This document shows, piece by piece, positions 57,321 through 64,000 of a DNA stretch of 64,000 nt (positions within the stretch are counted from its first letter, which is position 1; every line of letters starts with the position of its first letter). The stretch lies in NCBI GenBank assembly GCA_030533445.1, contig CM060068.1, forward strand, positions 16,397,479-16,461,478. Reading direction: 5' to 3'. Origin of the DNA: Cyprinodon diabolis. Its lineage: Eukaryota; Chordata; Actinopteri; Cyprinodontiformes; Cyprinodontidae. The notes under the pieces were generated by a model. The model was given only the letters and a program-made list of their open reading frames with translations. It did not search any database and was not told the DNA's origin. The position numbers and the translations under genes are program-made.

Positions 57321-58233
57321 CACATTTTGTGAACTGTCAGATTTACATTAAAAAAGTTTTAGATTTTAGATATAGCAGTTTTATATTGAACTGCTATATC
57401 TATATATACTGCTTTTGTCATTCTGATAGTCATGCAAAACTTTTCCCAGACAGAGAGGGAATAAACAGTTGAGCAGACAAGGTCTGGGTCAGTTTTCATG
57501 TCAAAGGGATTAATGTGAACACATACACTTAGTTACAGTAAAATCTGAGCCCATGGCTATGTCTAAGCCAGTCTAAGTCAATAGCTGCATTACAATAGTG
57601 ATAGCTTAGAATAACCTGAGGCACTCTTACCATAAGCTTTGTCAAACAGGAAGTTAGTAAGCCTAATCTTAAAAGTATACAGGTATCAAAAATATTTAAT
57701 GTATTTGAAATCTATATAGAATTAGGAGGCACCCAATATACAGAGGAGGCAAGGGCTGGTTATACTCCCTGCAGCAGTGTGTCACAGTGAACATGATGCA
57801 GACATTTTTGATTTATGCCCAATATTGAAGCGTGGTTTGGGCTATGTTATTCCACGCCACAATGCAAGAGGGACAATCAGGAACTAGCTGTGGGTCTAGA
57901 TACGGCCGAGGCCGTGAAGAAGTGGGGACAAGTTTGTCTGACAACGGAGGGACATGAGGGTGGAAAAAGAGCGGGGATCTAGGTGGAAAAAGGGTCCCAG
58001 CGTTCTCTCGCACCTTGCTCTTCTAGCTGGTCCAACTTCATGAGTTGATTTCCACAATTGTGGTCATACAAACAAAACAAGCGGATGTAGATTTGACCAA
58101 TGAGAGGCTTTCTGTCTGCGGCACTGTCTGCGCTTACCTACAATTTGGGAGAGGTGCAGCAGTGTGTCTGCGGAGGAAGTGGGGACGTCCTTTTGTTCAC
58201 TGCGACACCTATGCAGACGACATAGTTTCGAAG
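57321..58233. other. No gene recognised; GC-richer repeat-like block at 57820-58233
   Basis: The block 57820-58233 has more CG dinucleotides ('GATACGGCCGAGGCCGTG') and a possible pairing of 'GAAGAAGTGGGGAC' (57917) with a direct echo 'GGAAGTGGGGACG' (58174). It may be an old DNA transposon, but I could not define ends. Confidence 0.3.
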
Positions 58234-58335
58234 TATAAATCAGCCTTTAGTCCTCGAGGCAGAGGTCCTGGGTATAATCCCTGACCTTTGCTGCATGTAT
58301 TTCCTCCTTTTCTATCTGCCTACTATCTGTCTGGT
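58234..58335 (+). mobile_element. SINE family 3 fragment
   Basis: B-box-like GGTATAATCCC (58271) and 'GACCTTTGCTGCATGTATTTCC' with 'TCTGCCTACTATCTGTCTGG' match the middle and 3' part of the family seen at 57108. The head is missing. Confidence 0.55.
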
Positions 58336-59699
58336 GACAGCAAATTAAGCTCAGCAGTGTAGAGGAAAATAATCTAAATTCTATTGAAACAAAAGCAATT
58401 AAAAATGAAAGCTAAAAAATGACAGATGATATCAATTTATTTTAACATTATTGTACAGTACCCTGGTTTCTTTTAACAGAAACACCAAGCCAGCAGTTTT
58501 CATCACTACTATGTTTGAAAAGGTTCCAGGTTACAAAACTTAAGAATCAGGACAGTTTTAATCATGCAAGAATCACTTTAGTGAGATAAAATGTATTTTC
58601 TGTTAATATGACAACTCTATTTTTAATTAATTAATTAAATTAATTTTGATTTAATACTTTGACTTCTCTGATTTCACTTTTAGAAAAGGATGAGTTATGG
58701 TTAACTTAAGTCGTTTTTGTGGTAGCACAATGTACATTTGTATATGAGGAAAAACATCAACTGATTTCTGAATTTAAAGAGAATTAATTTCCCCTTTGGG
58801 GTTGGAAAATTATTTTTAAATCGAATAAACTTAAATAAACTGAAAGTGTGCAGGTTCTCTAAAGTTGTATGTTGTATCACCATGTGACCTTTTCATGCTG
58901 ATACTTTTAAGGTTGTCTGCATAGAGTGGGTTTGCTGCACTCACTAGGATAGCATACTGTTATTAACAACACTGTAATTAACACATAAAGAATTTCTTTG
59001 TTGTAGCCAAACCCTTTCCCCTCTCATACTCAAGAGGACCAGATTGGGAAACAGTAGTGCTAGTAGTGTAACTATGGCAACAGTTTCCCCACAATTTGAC
59101 TGAGCCTTTGTTCTTTTTGACTGTAGCTTGCCACAGACAAAAGAATTTAGCAAGCAATGCGGTAGAGCTAATTTAGAAGCCCATTTTTCCATTGTTGGGT
59201 TTTCATATATCATTTTTATTTTTAATGATGATTCATAATGGGGAGTTTTCTTCTGAGTGTAAATACTGATAATGTCTCTGTATTCAGAATGCAAACCTTC
59301 CTAGTATAAATTAGGAAGAAATTACAAGCTGTGCATTTTATGGTTGAAGAAATTATGTCTGCTGCTAAGAGCATTTCATTTTGCTGAGTTTCCATTGGGT
59401 TTGTTTTGTAATTGAAACAAGGAAGATAAATATAGTATAGCTGATATCAAAGAATATGTCAGTGTTAACACATTATTTAATTTAAATAGGTATGTTGTAG
59501 GTCCTTATTATGAGCTTCATCTAAAGGTCTTCAGCAGACAAGCTGTTGGTCTTTATAATGTTTTTCATTGACTAATATCCTCTAAATTAACAGTAAGTCT
59601 TTAAAAACTACATAGTATGATATTAAATTGTGCACAAATGCATTATATTTGATCATTAGGTAGCTTCTGAGGAAAGTAGCTTTTATTTTTGAGCATATG
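58336..59699. other. No gene recognised; LINE tail-like phrase at 58785
   Basis: 'AATTTCCCCTTTGGGGTTGG' at 58787 resembles the 3' tail of a common fish retroposon. Otherwise AT-rich intron-like DNA. Confidence 0.45.
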
Positions 59700-59885
59700 T
59701 GTAAAGGTTAAAGGGGAATGTCTGAATACTTTCTATGGTTTTTCTTTTGCTTTTCAGGTGTGCAACATTTTGTGTTGGTCTATTGCAAAAGAAAATATAA
59801 GTAAAATACATAGACATTCATGGTTGTAGCTTGAGAAGATGTGGGAAAGACTGAAGGGTATGATTATCTTTTCAAGGCGCTGTAA
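59700..59885 (+). mobile_element. Tc1-like terminal fragment
   Basis: 'GGGGAATGTCTGAATACTTTC', 'GTGTTGGTCTATTGCAAAAG', 'AAAATACATAGACATTCATGG' and 'GGTATGATTATCTTTTCAAGG' ending 'CGCTGTA' follow the 3' terminal region of a fish Tc1 element (…TCAAGGGGTATGAATACTTT..CAAGGCACTGTA). No transposase remains. Confidence 0.5.
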
Positions 59886-61576
59886 ATGGCTCCTTAAGAA
59901 CTATGTAGTTATTTGCGGAAACAACACAAGCTCCTCTTTTACATAGAGTTACTTGTAATCATAGATTTAATCTGTTTATCAACATCATGTGAGTAATATT
60001 TACACAGCCTTCAGCAGTTGCATGTAAAGCTGTTTGTCTGCTTTGCATCTTATCACATTTCGTTAACATCTCCTCAGAGTAGGGCAGAGTATAGGCTGAG
60101 TGGGACAGAGTGGGTTACAGCACGGCTGATGTTGGTTCTCACTCGGCCTTCTCCCCCTGTGAAAAGCTCTTCAGTCACTGTAAGAACCAGTGAAGCACAA
60201 AATTATCCTCTTGACTTTCCTTTGAAAGAAAGTTGGAAAAAGTCAGTCAGCTATGTTATTAGTGTCCAGGGAAAGAGAGGGTGAAGGGATGAGAAAAGGA
60301 AAACAATAATTTAATGTACTGCTAAATAGGGTCTGGTGTAGGTGAATTTGGGAGTATGAGGAACTTTGATTTGCTTATAAAAAGATTTTCTGCATATCTT
60401 GTCCCTGCAATCTGTCTATTGTTTGACAATATATAAGACTATGCAGACATATAATACAGTAACAAATAAACTTAGAACTTAGATGGTAATCACAAATTGT
60501 CCCTGAGGGACTTTGACAGTAAAAAATGAATCTAGCTTATACAGATGTGTAGAAATATATGGATTTGATCAGCCTGAACATTCCTGACCATTGTAGGTTA
60601 AATGGTTATATAGGCATTGGCATTTCAAAGCTTCACAAAAAACATCATCCACACAACTCTTATTGGTACATTCCTACTTGTTATTGTTACTGTTCTTCTC
60701 ATTTATTTGGTAGCAATGTCAGTGGATATACTACAGTAAAAAGACAAAACAAACTACAGTATTTCAGAGCACAGATGGAAATAAAATTAAAGACCCAGGT
60801 ACATTGATTGCTGACTCTAATGACAATAGCCAGACTGGTAACCCTCACTGGAAGACTCTTGGAGCAATGCCAAAGAACAAACAATCAAACTCAGATCTGA
60901 AGACACCTGACAGGCTGAATGCCACATCTAAATGACAAAATCTTGCCAAGACTTCAGATAATCATGTTTTCTACTCCAAGTATCAACAGGTGCAAAAAGC
61001 TGTTTAGTCCCAAAACAAAGAATAAGGAAGGATCCAATGAGATTACTGAAAATATTGCGATCTCTGCTAAAAAACAGGTTTTTAGCCTTACAGGATGACC
61101 TTGAAGGGAACAGACTGTTTCCAGACAACAGAAAAACATACGGCAAATTTATGCTCTCTCCAAAACAGCCTCATAAAAAACAGCTGCTAAGCCAAGAACA
61201 GTAATAGCAACTGATAGTAACTAAACATACAACAAGAAAAATACAACAGTGAATTTTGGCTGTTGCATGCTGTCTGAAATCTCAAAGAGGATCATACAGA
61301 CAAGAGAATTACATCCAACCTTGAAGAACTTAGTCATTCAAATTGGATGAATGAACAATGTTGCTAAGATGAAGTCAGAAATATTGAAGGGAGACATGAT
61401 TTGTCTTCTCAACGCTTCAGAACAGACAAAAAAAACAACTTTTTAATAATTTCAATTTACTTAATCTGTGAAACTTTGTGTTTAATGGATTTGAGTTAAA
61501 CACAAATCCATTCAACTTTATTAAGAAAGCTTCACTTGTTTTAGACTCTGATTTGATTTAAATCATAAATACATCC
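59886..61576. other. No gene recognised
   Basis: Intron-like DNA. 'CAAATTGTCCCTGAGGGACTT' near 60493 is another retroposon tail phrase. A patch at 60800-61420 is less AT-rich but has no recognised content. Confidence 0.4.
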
Positions 61577-62420
61577 CTAAAAGTAATTATCAAACCATTG
61601 TTTAAATTGAAGCTTGGACAAAGCGATCCTGCAGAAGTATATGTCCTTCTCAAACCTCTCCATCAGTGAAGTTATTGGAAAATGTGCTTTTCATCATTTA
61701 AGTACATTCTTAACAACGACGAATCATTTTTCTGTGCTAACCACAGTACTGACACTGCCTTGATTAAGGTGTTCAATAATATTTGTATAAATTCAGACTG
61801 TGAAAGAACCATAGTGATGGTATTATTGGACCTCAGTGCAGCTTTTGATACTGTTTATCACTTGATGTTATTATAGCTCCTGAAAAACTCAGTCGGCCTT
61901 CCGTGTACCACAGTCGACTGGCTTAAATCCTACCTGAAGGACACAGTTTTCTAGGTGCCATATGGAACTTTAAATCAGGAAAAAGAAAAAGCCCTTACAC
62001 TGGCTCCCTTTAGCTCAGAGAATAGACTTTAAAATCCATCTGTCAGTCTATAAATTACTGAATGGATCAGGACCTAAATATATAACTGATTTGTTGTCAG
62101 TCTATCAACCCCCCATACCATGAACATGGAGTATTTAGTTCCAATGCTCCACTTATCTGGAAAAAACTTCCAAAAGACGGTAAAAGTTCTTCAAGCCTGA
62201 GTTCTTTTAGGTCAAAGTCAAAAATTCCTTTTTTTTTTTTTAGAACTGCCTTTGATGGTTGAAGTTAAACTGTTAATTGAGGTATTATTAGTTTAAGCTT
62301 GTGGTCCAACTGCTTTATTTGTTTTACTACCTGTTTTAATCCTTTTTAATCTTTATTTGCTTTTACTCTGCTTTTATTTGTCTTCCAATTTATTGTTTAA
62401 TTAATGCAAATAACTCAATT
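61577..62420 (+). pseudogene. L2-like LINE: reverse-transcriptase parts and 3' end
   Basis: Plus-strand pieces of a fish L2/Maui-type polymerase. They include a Lys-Pro-Leu segment (61590), Ser-Asn-Leu...Val-Ile (61655) and Asn-His-Ser-Thr-Asp-Thr-Ala-Leu (61741). Reverse-transcriptase motif A follows as Leu-Leu-Asp-Leu-Ser-Ala-Ala-Phe-Asp-Thr-Val (61826-61858), then a TAG at 61873-61875. A large internal deletion near 61970 removes the YADD-type core and joins to the C-terminal 'Leu-Ala-Pro..Gln-Arg-Ile-Asp-Phe-Lys-Ile-His' and 'Trp-Lys-Lys-Leu-Pro' segments (62000-62180). A T-rich 3' untranslated end follows. Dead copy with frameshifts. Confidence 0.75.
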
Positions 62421-62847
62421 GTCCTTGTACTGAATTGTATAGCAACTACATTTTTATACAAATTAATATACCTTGCCTTGCCGTTTGCTGTACACAGTAT
62501 AGAACATACCAGAACAAAACAGTTCAATGACACAGACACAATATAATGACAATTTTTTTTGTCTACACACTGTGTACCAGTTGAGAGGAATGCAATATAT
62601 ATCAACCATTTTATATTTTTGTCTTCAAACAATTATACAATTTTGATTATGTATTTAATCACAATGAATTTTAAAATAATGCTCAATTTCTCAACATTAA
62701 AGACTTTTCTTGCAGTTTTCATCACTTGATGGACAGGAATGTCACTTCAAAAAAGTCCCTTTTAATGGCATAAAATACACCCTAACCCTTTAATATAGGG
62801 AGTTTAACAGTTTTTATTTATTTATTATCTGGATCTCTCACACCAAC
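62421..62847. other. No gene recognised
   Basis: AT-rich; nothing supported. Confidence 0.4.
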
Positions 62848-62859
62848 AAGATGCAGCCA

Positions 62860-62987
62860 TCCATCCATCCATCCATTATCTTACACGCTTGTCCCAGTTG
62901 GGGTTGCGAGGAGTGCTGGTGCCTATCTCCAGCTGTCAATGGGCGAGAGGCGGAGTACACTCTAGACACGTCGCCAGTCCATCGCAG
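62860..62987 (-). mobile_element. 5'-truncated SINE family 1 with 12-bp target duplication
   Basis: In reverse orientation: the (ATCC)n tail at 62860-62875, then the reversed 3' half of the family body ('TTACACGCTTGTCCC', 'GGTGCCTATCTCCAGCTGTC', 'GAGAGGCGGAGTAC', 'CCAGTCCATCGCAG'). The tRNA-like head is missing. Exact 12-base copies AAGATGCAGCCA flank it at 62848-62859 and 62988-62999, which fixes both ends. Confidence 0.9.
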
Positions 62988-62999
62988 AAGATGCAGCCA

Positions 63000-64000
63000 G
63001 TTTACTTTATTTATTATTTTTTTATTTATTTTTTTATGAAAACAGTTGGGGCAAATTTTGTGATACATGTCTGACACAGTTGATTCATGCTTATCTAATG
63101 TGTCAATACCTTTAGAACTGTAATGTGAAACTGTCTTAAAGATATGAGCATTTTGAACAAAATGTTTGCAGATGTTTAATGAGCTACAAAGCTTTTAAAG
63201 TAATAGATCTGTTTGGTCAATGGTTGTATAGAAGCTGACATATCCTGTGACACTTGTATCTGATTTACAGAGGGACCTAAGCCAGTGGTTTGCAATTCTG
63301 TTGCCAGGGAAACTATTTGCCTTTTAAATTTTGGTTGCCTGCCACTATCACACCCAAGATCACTCAGGTTCTCTCTGTGACCTTGCAGTTTAGTTTATAT
63401 GCTGATTGTTGACTCCAGGGATGGTTCCCAAGCCATCCAGCCTTTCTGGTTCTGTTGATTAGCATCACAATAGGAGCAAAGCAGTTCATATGATTTCAAT
63501 CAAAATGGTAGGTTTTAGGAGTTTTTCTTTCTAGAAAAAAATAAACTGGCCAGTGTTTGATGGGTAAGGTGCTGTCATTTAACATAAGTTGTAAAACTGC
63601 TGAGGCAGCAGTTCCAGAAGTTATGTTCTTGACAACAGACTGTTTATTATCAAGCTTTCAATTATTACCGAACCAGAACAACGAAATCAAAATCAATAAC
63701 TTTTTTATTAACATAATGGATATTCAAATGAGTTATGGCTGTCAGCTGCACTTTAGATTATATGTGTAATTTTTCATGGGAAATTAGGCTGAAAAATTAA
63801 ACAAAGTTTTCTACTCTTCAGTCTGGTGTAGAGCTAAAGATCTAGGTGTACACACATTGCTTTATAAGCTGCAGGCCAAAAACACTGGAACATCTAGTTT
63901 GTTTTAAGGATATGTTTTCTTTTTCTTTCCATACAGTGAAAAATCAAACGTAAAAAAAAACTTTACACAAGTCTAATTTTAATGTTTTTATTTGACAAAT
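63000..64000. other. Intron-like DNA, no gene recognised
   Basis: AT-rich; no second map2 coding exon or repeat ends could be identified. Confidence 0.45.

Noticed and set aside
60018..60284. 88-codon frame as the second map2 coding exon
   Set aside because: The translation lacks the conserved residues expected after exon 1 (Glu-Glu-Val-Ser-Ala-Arg-Ile) and no matching acceptor phase was seen.
62860..62875. Short tandem array as a CRISPR or satellite
   Set aside because: It is the GGAT-type tail of a SINE, fixed by target duplications on both sides.

Overview
The window looks like AT-rich teleost fish nuclear DNA, most plausibly an intronic and 5'-flanking stretch of one large neuronal gene. 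The fish assignment rests on the repeats: Tc1/mariner elements with DD34E transposases, 'CAGGGG'-type hAT MITEs, tRNA-derived SINEs with (GGAT)n tails, L2-like LINEs, a restriction-like-endonuclease (RLE) LINE and a Penelope-like GIY-YIG fragment. There are no bacterial features such as operons, ribosome binding sites or CRISPR arrays. A cyprinodontiform or related percomorph is my guess from the SINE type; I cannot prove the species.

Only one host protein-coding exon is convincing. It is the first coding exon of map2 (microtubule-associated protein 2) at 56210-56420 on the + strand, with a polypyrimidine tract and AG at 56153-56154, a strong Kozak start and a GT donor at 56421. No second coding exon is visible before the window ends. 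The upstream 56 kb is therefore probably 5' untranslated exons, introns and flank of map2. Two exon-like segments (24185-24237, moderate; 38092-38232, weak) could be noncoding 5' exons.

Layout: 0.3-1.1 kb, RLE-type LINE tail (-). 2.9-3.3 kb, SINE. 4.9-5.7 kb, two hAT MITEs, one an almost perfect 213-bp palindrome with an 8-bp target duplication. 5.8-7.5 kb, composite of a gutted LINE and a Penelope-like fragment (-). 8.3-9.8 kb, possible worn DNA transposon. 10.4-13.9 kb, two LTR-like blocks and an 805-bp inverted-repeat element. 14.3-15.2 kb, decayed Tc1 (-). 18.7-19.0 kb, hAT MITE. 20.6-20.9 kb, Tc1 terminus. 22.5-23.1 kb, LINE RT relic (-). 24.2 kb, candidate exon. 24.6-25.7 kb, truncated Tc1 (-) followed by a SINE. 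28.0-29.1 kb, (TA)n, LINE RT relic, SINE. 31.1-34.2 kb, two hAT MITEs. 35.9-36.3 kb, LINE 3' end. 38.9-40.4 kb, full-length dead Tc1. 42.5 kb, Tc1 shard. 43.4-44.7 kb, complete Tc1-like element with an intact 343-residue transposase. 45.4-46.0 kb, possible Tc1 relic. 48.7-51.6 kb, decayed Tc1 carrying a SINE, followed 7 bp later by a near-intact Tc1. 52.5-52.8 kb, hAT MITE. 54.2-54.4 kb, SINE. 56.2 kb, map2 exon. 56.4-57.0 kb, Tc1 relic. 57.1-58.3 kb, second SINE family. 59.7 kb, Tc1 terminus. 61.6-62.4 kb, L2-like LINE. 62.8-63.0 kb, SINE with clear target duplications.

The genes do not form a pathway: one host exon sits in a bed of transposable elements of at least eight kinds and different ages. 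The most active-looking item is the Tc1-like element at 43413-44660. I found no clearly undescribed biological system. The best leads are the intact transposon, the candidate 5' exon with an overlapping upstream reading frame, the 805-bp element of unknown class, and several long perfect hairpins. Family calls come from memory of sequence patterns, not from a database search.
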